Assembly: GCF_028743715.1 (NCBI RefSeq)
Contig: NZ_CP117996.1
Coordinates: forward strand, 1,736,001 to 1,800,000
Source of the DNA: Microbacterium sp. Clip185
GTDB taxonomy: Bacteria > Actinomycetota > Actinomycetes > Actinomycetales > Microbacteriaceae
Reading direction: 5' to 3'
DNA: 64,000 bases
Positions 54,665-63,170 of this stretch are shown here, in pieces (the stretch's first letter is position 1; each line of letters opens with the position of its first letter). The notes below the pieces were generated by a model, which had not been told where the DNA came from, did no database searches, and saw only the letters and a list, made by a program, of their open reading frames with translations. The position numbers and the translations under genes are program-made.

Positions 54665-55246
54665 TCAGCGACCGGTGACGGTGTTGCGTTGACCGTTGTC
54701 GGTCACCGCTCCCTGACTGTCCGCGCGCACGGTGTTGTCGTTTCCAGACACGGTCAGCGCCGTGAAGCCTGCCGCGCTCACGGAGTTGCGATCGCCATTC
54801 AGCGCCACCGTCGAGAGCATCGCTGCGTCGACGGTGTTGTCCTGTCCTCCCACTGAGAGCATCGAGATGTCCGCCGCGCGCAGGTCGTTCCGGTCCCCCG
54901 AGAGCTGAACGGTGCCCAGCGTCGCCTGTGTCGCGTCGACGCGCAGGCCGGTGCCGCCGATCATCACGCTCGAGCAGTCCCCGGCGAGAACGAAGGCCTG
55001 ATCCGCGCCTGAGATCTCCGTCGTCCCGCCGTTGCACACGAGCGTCCCCTCCGCAGTGGTCGGCGTCGCCGAGGGCGCGGGAGTCGCCGGGCGGGTGGGG
55101 ACGGGTGTGGCGGGCGAAGTCTGCGGAGCCTTGCTCGGCGGGTCCGGCAGAACGGTCTGACGCGGACCCGCGACGACGCCGCATCCGGTCAGCACTGCCG
55201 CGGCCGCGAGGAGGGTCGCGATATGGCCCAGTCGGCGCGTTGTCAT
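54665..55246 (-). CDS. DUF3060 lipoprotein
   Basis: 193 residues from the ATG at 55246. Lipoprotein signal HIATLLAAAAVLTGCGVV with lipobox LTGC, a Pro/Thr/Ala-rich spacer (about residues 30-65), then a repeat domain from GTLVCNGGTTEISG in which short segments ending D/N-x-N-x-V recur (GDRNDLRAADI, GQDNTVDAAML, GDRNSVSAAGF, GNDNTVRADS, GQRNTVTG). Such spacing fits a small beta-helix, typical of DUF3060. Surface-anchored, function unknown. Lies downstream of xerC and ends 2 bases from the M23 gene. Confidence 0.82.
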   Translation of the reverse strand: MTTRRLGHIATLLAAAAVLTGCGVVAGPRQTVLPDPPSKAPQTSPATPVPTRPATPAPSATPTTAEGTLVCNGGTTEISGADQAFVLAGDCSSVMIGGTGLRVDATQATLGTVQLSGDRNDLRAADISMLSVGGQDNTVDAAMLSTVALNGDRNSVSAAGFTALTVSGNDNTVRADSQGAVTDNGQRNTVTGR

Positions 55247-55277
55247 GTCTTCACGGTACGCGGCGCGGCGGTTGACG

Positions 55278-56180
55278 TCATGCCCGTGGGTGGGCTTGTC
55301 GGTAGGTCGCCGCGAGCCGCTCGTGCGAGACGTGCGTGTAGATCTGCGTCGTGCCGAGGTTGGCGTGTCCGAGCATCTCCTGCACGGCGCGCAGGTCCGC
55401 ACCGCCGTCGAGCAGATGCGTCGCGGCGGAGTGCCGCAGGGAGTGGGGTCCGGCAGATCGACCGATGACGGGGCCGACCGTGCGGGCGACCAGGTCGTAC
55501 ACGCTCCGTGGCCCCAACGCACCCCCTCGGACCCCGAGGAACAGAGCGTCCGACGGGCGCTCACCGGCGCGAGCCGCGAGGCCGGGTCGCGCGCGAACCA
55601 GATACGCGCTGACAGCCTCGTCTGCGGGCGCACCGTACGGCACGACACGTTCCTTGCTGCCCTTTCCCGTGACCCGGACGGTGCGGCGCTCGCGGTCGAG
55701 GTCTCGGCTGCGCAGCGCGCACAGCTCCGACACCCGCAGAGCCGCACCGTAGAGCATCTCCAGCACGGCGCGGTCCCGAAGCACCACGGGGTCGCCGTCC
55801 GCGCTGTCGCGGGCCAGGTCGCCCAGCAGCTCACGCAGAGCGGGGGCGCTCGCGACCGCGGGGAGCGTGCGACCGCGCTTAGGCGCGATGAGTCGAAGGC
55901 TCGGGTCGGTCGGGATGATCCCCTGCTCGCGCGCCCATCCGAAGAAACCGCGGGCGGATGCGGTGCGCCGCGCGATCGTCGCACGGCTGTCGCCGCGGTT
56001 CGTCGCCTTCCAGAGCCACTCGCGCAGCTCCTCCAGGTCGGCGTCGGCCACCTGTTCGACACCGGAGAGCGCCACGAAGTCGCGCAGGTCGGATCCGTAC
56101 GCGCGCACCGTGGCCGGCGAGAGGCGACGCACGTCGGCGAGGTGATCGCACCACGCCTCGATCGCAGTCGCCAGCATCAT
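55278..56180 (-). CDS. xerC: Tyrosine recombinase XerC
   Basis: 300 residues from the ATG at 56180 (a second ATG follows immediately). Resolves chromosome dimers at dif with XerD. N-terminal SAM-like DNA-binding domain (residues 1-95: LATAIEAWCDHLADVRRLSPATVRAYGSDL). The catalytic domain has Arg in YGAALRVSELCAL, Lys in TGKGSKERVVP, His-x-x-Arg in GPHSLRHSAATHLL, and the Tyr in MLGHANLGTTQIYTHVS. Length is exactly that of chromosomal XerC. The dprA-xerC neighbourhood is typical for actinobacteria; 16 bases separate the two. No ribosome-binding site is clear. Confidence 0.94.
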   Translation of the reverse strand: MMLATAIEAWCDHLADVRRLSPATVRAYGSDLRDFVALSGVEQVADADLEELREWLWKATNRGDSRATIARRTASARGFFGWAREQGIIPTDPSLRLIAPKRGRTLPAVASAPALRELLGDLARDSADGDPVVLRDRAVLEMLYGAALRVSELCALRSRDLDRERRTVRVTGKGSKERVVPYGAPADEAVSAYLVRARPGLAARAGERPSDALFLGVRGGALGPRSVYDLVARTVGPVIGRSAGPHSLRHSAATHLLDGGADLRAVQEMLGHANLGTTQIYTHVSHERLAATYRQAHPRA

Positions 56181-56196
56181 GCAGCCAGCATGCCAG

Positions 56197-57357
56197 TCAC
56201 CGCCCGGCCGAGCGTCGCCACCCGCCGACGTCGCCCACGACCGAGCCCTCCAGGAGCATGCTGCCCAGAATGGCCTCGACCTCGGCGATCGCGAGCCCCG
56301 ACCGTTGCGCGAGCTCACCCGCGTCCCGCCCCACACGTGAACTCAGCGCGTCGCGCACCCGCGTGCGCTCGTTCGTCCATGCTCCTGCCACGACGAGGGG
56401 TTGACTCGCGCCCAGCCCCGCGAGCTCCCGCACCTCGGCCGCATCGGTGACGCACACCGCGTCGTACTCGCGGAGAAGTCGGTGACAGCCGAGCGACGCG
56501 GGACTCGTGACCGGTCCGGGCACGGCGCCCAAGGGACGCCCGAGCGACGCCGCGTGTCCGGCCGTGTTGAGGGAGCCGCTGCGCGCCCCGGCCTCGACGA
56601 CGACAGTCGCGAGCGACAGAGCCGCGATGACGCGATTGCGCGAGAGGAACCGCCACTTGGTCGGCGCTGCGCCGCAGGGCACTTCGGCGACCACCGCTGC
56701 TGTCGCCGCGATGCGCTCCAGGAGTTGCTCGTGCCCCGCGGGATACGAGCGATCGCACCCACCGGCGAGCACCGCGACCGTGGACCCTGAGCGGGTTGCC
56801 AGGGCGCTGCGATGCGCGGCACCGTCGATGCCGTACGCGGCTCCCGAGACGACCGACACACCTGCGCGGGCGACCCCCGCCGCGAGTTCACCCGCCACGT
56901 GTTCGCCGTAGTTTGTCGCCGCACGCGCGCCGACGAGAGCGATGCCGGGCACGCTCAGCGAGCGGGGGTCACCGCGCACCCAGAGCGCGATCGGCGCGTG
57001 GTCCCCGAGGTCGTCGACCGCGTCGGGCCATTCGGGATCCGAAGGAACGAGGATCGACACTCGGGATCGTCGTGCGCGTTGCAGGGCGTCGCTGACCAGG
57101 TCTTCGTGAAGCCGGGGCCCCCAGCGTGCAGAAGCGTCCGCGGCCGCCCGAGCTCCGATTCCGGTCATCCGCGCGATCTCGTCGGGGTATGACGCAATGC
57201 GCAGGGCCGCCAGTGCCGGCACACACGACAGGAGTGCCCCCGCGACAGCATCGCCCGGCTCGGCCACGCCGCTCCAGAACACGCGCGCGGCACGTTCGGG
57301 CTCTGCCCGTTCCCCGAGCTCCGGGAGCATGCCGGCAATCACGGCGTCGACGTTCAT
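56197..57357 (-). CDS. dprA: DNA-processing protein DprA
   Basis: 386 residues, ATGA-coupled to comM. DprA loads RecA on incoming single-stranded DNA during transformation. The Rossmann-like core shows ALVGARAATNYGEHVAGELA, SGAAYGIDGAAHRSAL, VLAGGCDRSYPAGHEQLL and FLSRNRVIAALSLATVVVEAGARSGSLNTAGHA, all signature segments. A C-terminal winged-helix-like region (DAGELAQRSGLAIAEVEAILGSMLLEG) is present. Competence is not shown in most actinomycetes carrying dprA, so its role here may be in general recombination. Confidence 0.94.
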   Translation of the reverse strand: MNVDAVIAGMLPELGERAEPERAARVFWSGVAEPGDAVAGALLSCVPALAALRIASYPDEIARMTGIGARAAADASARWGPRLHEDLVSDALQRARRSRVSILVPSDPEWPDAVDDLGDHAPIALWVRGDPRSLSVPGIALVGARAATNYGEHVAGELAAGVARAGVSVVSGAAYGIDGAAHRSALATRSGSTVAVLAGGCDRSYPAGHEQLLERIAATAAVVAEVPCGAAPTKWRFLSRNRVIAALSLATVVVEAGARSGSLNTAGHAASLGRPLGAVPGPVTSPASLGCHRLLREYDAVCVTDAAEVRELAGLGASQPLVVAGAWTNERTRVRDALSSRVGRDAGELAQRSGLAIAEVEAILGSMLLEGSVVGDVGGWRRSAGR

Positions 57358-58880
57358 GCGGCGATCCCCCGCTTCATGAACAGGGCTCGGCCGATGTCCT
57401 CCTGATTCGGCGAAGAGCGTTGCGAGAGGTCAGCCAGCGTCCATGCCAGCCGCAGCACACGGTCGTACCCGCGCAGGGTCAACTGGCCTCGTTCGAGCGC
57501 CGCGTCGAGCGGCGCCCGAACCGACGCGGGCGGCGCCGAGGGCCCCTCGCGCAGCCAACGTCCCGGAACATCGACGTTGCGTCGCCACGGCGTCTTGGCC
57601 AGCCGCTCCGCAGTCCGCGCGCGGGCATCCGCGACGCGCCTGGCTGCATCCGCCGTCGAGACGCGCCCGACCGCTGAATCGACGGCCACGGCCGCAACGC
57701 GCCGCATCGGCAGATCGATGTCGACGCGATCGAGGAGTGGGCCCGACAACCGACCCAGATAGCGGCGGATCGCGGAGGGAGGGCACTCGCACGTCGCTCC
57801 CCGTACCCCGTAGTTGCCGCACGGACAGGGATTGGTGGCGAGAACGAGCTGGAATCGCGCGGGATAACGCACGCTCATCCCCGAGCGATGGATGTGGATG
57901 TCGCCCCGCTCGAGCGGCTGGCGCAAAGCATCGAGGACGCTCGAGGGGAACTCGCCCGCCTCGTCGAGGAACAGCACCCCCTCACTGGCGCGCGCGATAG
58001 CGCCGGGCCGGATGACGCGGGAGCCCCCGCCGACGAGGGCTGCGACGCTGGCCGTATGGTGCGGCGCCTCCAGCGGCGGGACGCGGGTGAGTGAGGTCAC
58101 AGCCTCGCCCGACAGCGAGCGGATCGACGCCACGGCGAGAGCCGCCTCCGGGTCGAGCGGCGGCAGGATGCCCGGCAGGCGGCGCGCGAGCATCGTCTTG
58201 CCCGCTCCCGGCGGCCCGCTCATCAGCAGATGATGCCCGCCCGCCGCCGCGACGACGAGGGCTTCCACGGCGTCACGCTGACCGATCACATCCGAGAGGT
58301 CCAGCATCTCGAACTCCTCGTCCACTGCTGCGGCGCGCACCGGCGCAGGCTCGTCGGGCACGACGACGTCCGCCCCGTGCCGCGCGGCGACCTCGGCCAA
58401 GGTCGCCGCGGGCAGCACCTCGATGCCCGTCACGAGCTGCGCCTCCTCGCCGTTCGCCGCCGGCACGACGATCCGCCGCCGCCCGGCACGTGCCGCGGCG
58501 ACGACGGCGGGCAGCACGCCCGCGACGGGTCGGAGTCGGCCGTCGAGCCCCAGTTCGCCGATATGTACCGTGGCGGCGACCGACGCCGCATCCATGACAC
58601 CGTCCGCGGTGAGCGCGGCGATCGCGATCGCGACGTCGAAGCCGGATCCGTGCTTCGGGAGGCTGGCCGGCGACAGGTTCACGGTGAGGCGGCGTCGGGG
58701 CAGCGGAAGGCCCGAGTTGGCGCAGGCGTTGTGCACGCGCTGCACCGCCTCGCCGAGCGCACGATCGCCGAGTCCGATGATGCGGAACTCGGGCGTCTGC
58801 TGGCTGACATCGGCCTCGACCTCGACGACAGCGCCTTCGAGCCCGTTCAGCGCGATCGCCCAGGTGCGCGCGACCGTCAT
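57354..58880 (-). CDS. comM: ComM/YifB-family Mg-chelatase-like AAA+ ATPase
   Basis: 508 residues. The N-terminal Lon-protease-like S5 domain (VEVEADVSQQTPEFRIIGLGDRALGEAVQRV, NLSPASLPKHGSGFD) is followed by an AAA+ module with Walker A GPPGAGKTMLARRLPGILPPL, Walker B GVLFLDEAGEF and a Cys-rich CPCGNYGVRGATCEC insertion. ComM is a helicase that drives branch migration of transforming DNA; it is not a magnesium chelatase despite the Pfam name. Overlaps yraN and dprA by 4 bases each, so yraN-comM-dprA form one translational unit. Confidence 0.94.
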   Translation of the reverse strand: MTVARTWAIALNGLEGAVVEVEADVSQQTPEFRIIGLGDRALGEAVQRVHNACANSGLPLPRRRLTVNLSPASLPKHGSGFDVAIAIAALTADGVMDAASVAATVHIGELGLDGRLRPVAGVLPAVVAAARAGRRRIVVPAANGEEAQLVTGIEVLPAATLAEVAARHGADVVVPDEPAPVRAAAVDEEFEMLDLSDVIGQRDAVEALVVAAAGGHHLLMSGPPGAGKTMLARRLPGILPPLDPEAALAVASIRSLSGEAVTSLTRVPPLEAPHHTASVAALVGGGSRVIRPGAIARASEGVLFLDEAGEFPSSVLDALRQPLERGDIHIHRSGMSVRYPARFQLVLATNPCPCGNYGVRGATCECPPSAIRRYLGRLSGPLLDRVDIDLPMRRVAAVAVDSAVGRVSTADAARRVADARARTAERLAKTPWRRNVDVPGRWLREGPSAPPASVRAPLDAALERGQLTLRGYDRVLRLAWTLADLSQRSSPNQEDIGRALFMKRGIAA

Positions 58881-59239
58881 CGCACGTCTCGCAGATGCTC
58901 GACGTGGCCGGAGCCCGCATCCACCCCGAGCACGGACACGGCGTCAATGCGCACCGCGCGCCCTCGCGCCTCGGCGGGATGCGCAAGGCACCACGCCACG
59001 GCGAGTCGCCAGAGGCGCGCGCGCTTTCGCGCATCGATCGCCTCGAGCGGATGGCCGAAGCGCTCGCTCGTGCGCGTCTTGACCTCCACGACGACGATTT
59101 CGCCGGCCTCGAGGGCGACGATGTCGATTTCGCCGAGAGGGCACCGCCAGTTGCGGTCGAGGATGCGGTACCCGCGGTCGGTCAGGAAGGATGCGGCCCG
59201 GTTCTCACCGTCGCGCCCCAGGTCGTCTTTGGCTGCCAT
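58877..59239 (-). CDS. YraN-family endonuclease-like protein
   Basis: 120 residues. Holliday-junction-resolvase-like fold: GRDGENRAASFLTDRGYRILDRNWRCPLGEIDIVALEAGEIVVVEVKTR. The Glu/Asp/Glu-x-Lys catalytic set of the PD-(D/E)xK type is visible in GEIDIVA and VVEVKTR. The biological role of YraN is not established. It heads the yraN-comM-dprA unit, which supports a DNA-metabolism function. A 92-base gap to DUF2469 upstream has no further recognisable element. Confidence 0.9.
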   Translation of the reverse strand: MAAKDDLGRDGENRAASFLTDRGYRILDRNWRCPLGEIDIVALEAGEIVVVEVKTRTSERFGHPLEAIDARKRARLWRLAVAWCLAHPAEARGRAVRIDAVSVLGVDAGSGHVEHLRDVR

Positions 59240-59331
59240 GGGACCAGCGTGGCGAGCCGCCGTCGTCGTCTTGGCGGAACGGACTCTCCTCGGGGAGAAC
59301 CCGCCGCCTCCCGGACGGTGAGGAGAATCGC

Positions 59332-59655
59332 TCAGTTGTCGAGCGAGAGTTCCTCAGGAAGCTGGAAGTCGCGACGCGAGAGCTCCTCGACGTTGACGTC
59401 CTTGAACGTCAGCACGCGCACCGCCTTCACGAAGCGGTCGGCGCGGTAGATGTCCCACACCCAGACATCCGTCATCGAGATCTCGAAGTAGAAATCGTGC
59501 TCGGTGTCGCGACGCACGACATTGACGTCGTTGGCGAGGTAGAAGCGGCGCTCGGTCTCGATCACGTACTGGAACTGCGAGACGACGTCGCGGTACTCCC
59601 GGTAGAGGGCGAGCTCGAGTTCGCGGTCGTAGTCTTCGAAGACATCGTCATCCAT
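59332..59655 (-). CDS. DUF2469 family protein
   Basis: 107 residues, very acidic: MDDDVFEDYDRELELALYREYRDVVSQFQYVIETERRFYLAN. The family is restricted to actinobacteria, nearly invariant in sequence, and lies between rnhB and yraN, as here. Function unknown. The aromatic-rich EHDFYFEISMTDVWVWDIYR is strongly conserved. TAGAAT (59670-59665, minus strand) lies 9 bases before the ATG and is a probable -10 giving an almost leaderless transcript. Confidence 0.92.
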   Translation of the reverse strand: MDDDVFEDYDRELELALYREYRDVVSQFQYVIETERRFYLANDVNVVRRDTEHDFYFEISMTDVWVWDIYRADRFVKAVRVLTFKDVNVEELSRRDFQLPEELSLDN

Positions 59656-59696
59656 GGTGCGTCCATTCTACGGCTGCGGTCCGGGTCGGCGCGGTC

Positions 59697-60356
59697 TCAG
59701 AAGAGGGTGGGCGCCGAGGCGATCTGCCACGAGGCCCGGTGATGCGCGTGAAGCCCGTGCGCGGCGATGGCGGCACGATGCTCCGGGCTCGCGTAGCCCT
59801 TGTTGCGTTCCCAGAGGTACGCGGGCGCATCCGGGTGCAGCGCGACCATGTGCGCGTCGCGCGCGACCTTGGCGACGACGGATGCGGCAGCGGCGCTCGC
59901 ACAGTCGCGGTCGCCCTTGATGACGGTGCGCACCTCGTACGGCGTCGCGCCTGCGGGCGTGATGTAGTCATGGTTGCCGTCGAGCAGGACGACCGCATCC
60001 CTCGTATCCACGCCCTGCGAGCGAAGACCGTCGAGAGCGCGGTGCGCTGCGAGACCGAGCGCCCGAGTGATCCCCACCGCGTCGATCTCGGCGGCCGAGG
60101 CCCACCCCAGAGCGCTCGCATCGACCCAAGACTCGGCCGCGCGGGCCACATCCGCTCTGCGCGCTTCGGGGATGAGCTTCGAGTCTCGCAGCCCCTCGGG
60201 GATGCGGACGCGGCGCGTGCGTGGTGCCATGACCGTCGCTCCGATCACGACGGGGCCGGCCAGAGCGCCTCGCCCGACTTCGTCGCAGGCGATGACGACA
60301 CGCTGCTCGGCCCACAACCGCCGCTCCAGGCGCAGCGTCGGTTCGACGGGGCTCAC
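59697..60356 (-). CDS. rnhB: Ribonuclease HII
   Basis: 219 residues from the GTG at 60356, GTGA-coupled to lepB. Cleaves RNA in RNA/DNA hybrids, including single ribonucleotides. The DEDD active site is visible in VVIACDEVGRGALAGPVVIGA (Asp, Glu), DAVVLLDGNHDY (Asp) and GDRDCASAAAASVVAKVARD (Asp). The C-terminal NKGYASPEHRAAIAAHGLHAHHRASW is standard for type 2 RNase H. It follows lepB as in many actinobacteria. Confidence 0.95.
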   Translation of the reverse strand: MSPVEPTLRLERRLWAEQRVVIACDEVGRGALAGPVVIGATVMAPRTRRVRIPEGLRDSKLIPEARRADVARAAESWVDASALGWASAAEIDAVGITRALGLAAHRALDGLRSQGVDTRDAVVLLDGNHDYITPAGATPYEVRTVIKGDRDCASAAAASVVAKVARDAHMVALHPDAPAYLWERNKGYASPEHRAAIAAHGLHAHHRASWQIASAPTLF

Positions 60357-61111
60357 TGACCCTCCGGCTTCGGAACGTCCGCGAACACCTCGTGGTGGAA
60401 GTCGATACCGCCGAAGCGGTCGAACGGCCAGGTGATCAGGAACGCGCGTCCGACGACGTTGTCGATCGGCACGAAGCCGCGGCCGGGCTGATCCTGGTTG
60501 TAACGCGAGTCCTTCGATCGGTACCGGTTGTCCCCCAGCACCCAGAGGGAGCCCTCCGGCACCGTGACGTCGAAATCGAGCGAGGATGCAGGAGCTCCAG
60601 GGTCGGGCAGCAGGAGATAGGAGGACTCGTCGATCGGAGCGCCGTTGACCGTGATCTGGCCGAGGTCGTTGCAGCAGACGACGTGATCGCCGGGCAGCCC
60701 GATGATGCGCTTGATGAGGTGGTCGTCGCTGTCGGGCGCGGCAAGGCCCACGAGCGAGAGCACCCACTCGATGCCGTCGACGATCGGCCCCTGACTCGGA
60801 GCGGACACCGAGGAGCCGAGCCAGCCGCCCGGGTCACGGAACACCACGACGTCGCCGCGCTCGTATCCCCCGAAACGCGGCGTCAGCTCATCGACGAGGA
60901 TGCGATCCTGCTCGATCAGCGTGTTCTCCATCGACGCCGACGGGATGTAGAACGAGCGCACGAGGAACGTCTTCACCAGGAACGACACGAGCAACGCGAT
61001 CAGGATGATGACGAGGACATCGCGGAGGAAGATCAACGCACCGCGGCGTCGGCGAGGCCGGGTTCGGCGCGGCAGCGATGCGTCGTCGACGGAGGGGTTG
61101 TCGGTGCTCAT
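60353..61111 (-). CDS. lepB: Signal peptidase I
   Basis: 252 residues. Removes signal peptides outside the membrane. An Arg-rich cytoplasmic start is followed by one TM helix (about residues 28-47: FLRDVLVIILIALLVSFLV), then catalytic Ser60 in FYIPSASMENTL and Lys134 in DHLIKRIIGLPGD; the late GDNRYRSKDSR box confirms type I SPase. GAGGAAC is the ribosome-binding site and TAGAGT (61150-61145) the likely -10, giving a leader of about 27 bases. Overlaps rnhB. Confidence 0.95.
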   Translation of the reverse strand: MSTDNPSVDDASLPRRTRPRRRRGALIFLRDVLVIILIALLVSFLVKTFLVRSFYIPSASMENTLIEQDRILVDELTPRFGGYERGDVVVFRDPGGWLGSSVSAPSQGPIVDGIEWVLSLVGLAAPDSDDHLIKRIIGLPGDHVVCCNDLGQITVNGAPIDESSYLLLPDPGAPASSLDFDVTVPEGSLWVLGDNRYRSKDSRYNQDQPGRGFVPIDNVVGRAFLITWPFDRFGGIDFHHEVFADVPKPEGQ

Positions 61112-61144
61112 GCAGTTCCTCGAGATACAGGCGGCACGAGCCGC

Positions 61145-61150
61145 ACTCTA
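61145..61150 (-). promoter_or_regulatory. -10 element for lepB-rnhB
   Basis: TAGAGT on the minus strand, 33 bases before the lepB ATG; lies just after the rplS terminator. Confidence 0.5.
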
Positions 61151-61182
61151 GCGTCGCACATCAGCGCGCGGCCGCGGACACG

Positions 61183-61217
61183 ACGAAGCCCCGACGCCGG
61201 AGCGGTCGGGGCTTCGT
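61183..61217 (-). terminator. Terminator after rplS
   Basis: 13-bp perfect stem (61183-61195 with 61205-61217) and 9-base loop, 12 bases after the rplS stop. Confidence 0.8.
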
Positions 61218-61229
61218 GACAGAGCGCGA

Positions 61230-61577
61230 TCAGCGGTCGCGCTTCTCCTTGATCTTCGCCTTCTTGCCGCGGAGGTTGCGGAGGTAGTACAGCTTGGCGC
61301 GACGCACGTCACCACGCGTCACGACCTCGATCTTGTCGATGATCGGCGAGTGCACCGGGAAGATGCGCTCGACGCCGACCTGGAAGCTGATCTTGCGGAC
61401 GTTGAAGGTCTCGCGCACGCCGTCGCCCTGGCGGCCGATGACGACGCCCTGGAAGACCTGGATACGCGAGCGGTTGCCCTCGGTGATGTTGACGTGCACC
61501 TTGACGGTGTCGCCGGGACCGAAGTCCGGGATGTCGGAGCGGAGCGAAGCCGCATCGACGGCGTCGAGGATCTGCAT
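61230..61577 (-). CDS. rplS: 50S ribosomal protein L19
   Basis: 115 residues: [74 protein letters not shown] and the Lys/Arg-rich C-terminus [13 protein letters not shown]. Full-length L19, at the interface of the 50S and 30S subunits. AGGAAGAG is the ribosome-binding site. Has its own promoter with a leader of about 127 bases, and a terminator. Confidence 0.97.
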   Translation of the reverse strand: MQILDAVDAASLRSDIPDFGPGDTVKVHVNITEGNRSRIQVFQGVVIGRQGDGVRETFNVRKISFQVGVERIFPVHSPIIDKIEVVTRGDVRRAKLYYLRNLRGKKAKIKEKRDR

Positions 61578-61710
61578 GAGTGATCTCTTCCTGCAACCGC
61601 CACAGGTCGGCTGCGAAACTGGTGTTTACGAAAGTTGGAGCGGTGCCCGCACCACGCGGATTGCGTGGCTGTCTCCCCTGAGGCAGAAACCGGTCAGGGC
61701 ACAAACAACC

Positions 61711-61739
61711 ATTCTGCCATGCGCCGCCGCGGGCGCCAA
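61711..61739 (-). promoter_or_regulatory. rplS promoter (-35/-10)
   Basis: Minus strand TTGGCG (61739-61734), 17-base spacer, CAGAAT (61716-61711). Transcription would begin near 61704; the 5' leader 61578-61704 contains a short imperfect hairpin but no element I can name. Confidence 0.55.
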
Positions 61740-61741
61740 CT

Positions 61742-62239
61742 TCAGGCGTCGCGCTGCAGCGTCTCCTCGACCACGATGACCTCGTGCGCCGGCGCGGATG
61801 CGGCGGGCGAAGGCTTCGTCGGCGGGATATAGGCCGTGCCGTCACTGGCGTGGAGCACGGCCGCTCGCGGGCGCGCCTCGCGCCACAGCTGCCAGAACTG
61901 CAACCAGATGTTCGCCACACCCACCAGCACTGTGAGCACCATGACGGGCGCCCACCACTGTTGCACGAACAAGCCGAGTGCGATCGTCAACGCGTGCCAG
62001 AGGCCGTAACCGGCCACATCCCACCAGGAGAGCGCACGTTCGGCGCGCGCCGTCGGACGAAGACGGGTCAACAGCGTCAGCAGAAGCTGCCCGAAGAAGA
62101 CGGAGGGGATGGCGATGAACAGGACCCACAGCAGAGCCCAGCCGCCAGCGCCCGTCACCGTCCACCCGACGAAGAGCCAGAGCGGCAGCAGGAAGGCGGA
62201 GGGCAGAAGCCAGTGGAAGCCGGCACGACGAAGCCACAT
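61742..62239 (-). CDS. Four-helix membrane protein, 165 aa
   Basis: Starts MWLRRAGFHWLLPSAFLLPLW at 62239. Four hydrophobic segments: WLLPSAFLLPLWLFVGWTV, WALLWVLFIAIPSVFFGQLLL, YGLWHALTIALGLFVQQ and APVMVLTVLVGVANIWLQFW, followed by a hydrophilic cytoplasmic tail (AYIPPTKPSPAASAPAHE). Relatives are labelled 'MFS transporter permease', but four helices is too few for MFS and no transport motif is present; function unknown. A TACGAT hexamer 6 bases before the ATG indicates a leaderless transcript. Divergent from map. Confidence 0.8.
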   Translation of the reverse strand: MWLRRAGFHWLLPSAFLLPLWLFVGWTVTGAGGWALLWVLFIAIPSVFFGQLLLTLLTRLRPTARAERALSWWDVAGYGLWHALTIALGLFVQQWWAPVMVLTVLVGVANIWLQFWQLWREARPRAAVLHASDGTAYIPPTKPSPAASAPAHEVIVVEETLQRDA

Positions 62240-62245
62240 GCCTGC

Positions 62246-62251
62246 ATCGTA
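62246..62251 (-). promoter_or_regulatory. Leaderless -10 element for the four-helix membrane protein
   Basis: TACGAT on the minus strand followed by 6 bases and ATG at 62239. Confidence 0.5.
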
Positions 62252-62380
62252 CGCGGGCACCGGCGGCACGAGCCTTGCGTGATCGACACTCGGGGCGGAC
62301 GCCCAGCGGAGCAGGGCGTCGCGGCGAACGACACTCGCGCCGCAGGCGGGAGAGAATGGAGGAGAGAACGAAGGAGCACC

Positions 62381-63163
62381 ATGATCGAACTGCGCACGCC
62401 GGCCGAGATCGAGCAGATGCGACCGGCAGGGCGCTTCGTCGCCGAAGTGCTGGCGACGCTGCGGGACGAGACGAAGGTCGGCACGAACCTGCTGACACTG
62501 GATCGCCGGGCGCACGACATGATCCGCAAGGCCGGCGCAGAATCCTGCTACATCGACTACCACCCGTCCTTCGGCGCGAGCCCTTTCGGCAAGGTGATCT
62601 GCACCTCGATCAACGACGCCGTGCTGCACGGGCTCCCCTTCGACTACACGCTGCGCGACGGGGACCTCGTCTCGCTCGACTTCGCCGCATCCGTCGGCGG
62701 CTGGGTCGCGGACTCCGCCGTCTCCTTCGTGGTCGGAACCCCTCGCGACGAGGATCTGCGCCTGATCGAGACCACGCGCGTCGCCCTGGATGCGGCGATC
62801 CAGGCGGCGACGGTCGGCAATCGCGTCGGGGATGTCTCCGCTGCCATCGCCGCCGTCTCCCACGGAGCCGGCTACTCCATCAACACGGACTTCGGCGGGC
62901 ATGGAGTCGGCCGCGTCATGCACGGCGATCCGCATGTCCCCAACGACGGCAAGCCCGGCCGCGGCTACCCGCTGCGCGAAGGTCTCGTGGTGGCGCTCGA
63001 GCCGTGGCTCCTGGAGACGACCGATCGCCTGGTGACCGACCCGGACGGCTGGACGCTGCGCAGCGCCGACGGCTCCCGTGGAGCGCACACCGAGCACACG
63101 GTGGCCGTCACGGCCGACGGCCCCGTCGTCTTGACCGACCGCGGGTTCCTCGGAGTGGACTGA
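62381..63163 (+). CDS. map: Methionine aminopeptidase, type I
   Basis: 260 residues from the ATG at 62381, with AAGGAG 5-6 bases upstream. Removes the initiator Met from new proteins. Metal ligands: Asp pair in LVSLDFAASVGGWVADSAVSF, His in INTDFGGHGVGRVMHGDPHVPN, Glu in LVVALEPWLLE and Glu in GAHTEHTVAVT. The HGLP motif (AVLHGLPFDY) holds the substrate-side His. Starts directly with the catalytic core and lacks the N-terminal zinc extension of some actinobacterial Map proteins. Convergent with trmD. Confidence 0.95.
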   Translation: MIELRTPAEIEQMRPAGRFVAEVLATLRDETKVGTNLLTLDRRAHDMIRKAGAESCYIDYHPSFGASPFGKVICTSINDAVLHGLPFDYTLRDGDLVSLDFAASVGGWVADSAVSFVVGTPRDEDLRLIETTRVALDAAIQAATVGNRVGDVSAAIAAVSHGAGYSINTDFGGHGVGRVMHGDPHVPNDGKPGRGYPLREGLVVALEPWLLETTDRLVTDPDGWTLRSADGSRGAHTEHTVAVTADGPVVLTDRGFLGVD

Positions 63164-63170
63164 CCCGGAC

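Noticed and set aside
57354..58880. Reading comM as a magnesium chelatase for chlorophyll synthesis
   Set aside because: The Lon-like N-domain and linkage to dprA identify the ComM/YifB helicase family; no chlorophyll genes are near.
61742..62239. Calling the 165-residue protein an MFS transporter
   Set aside because: Only four hydrophobic segments and no MFS loop motif; kept as a membrane protein of unknown function.
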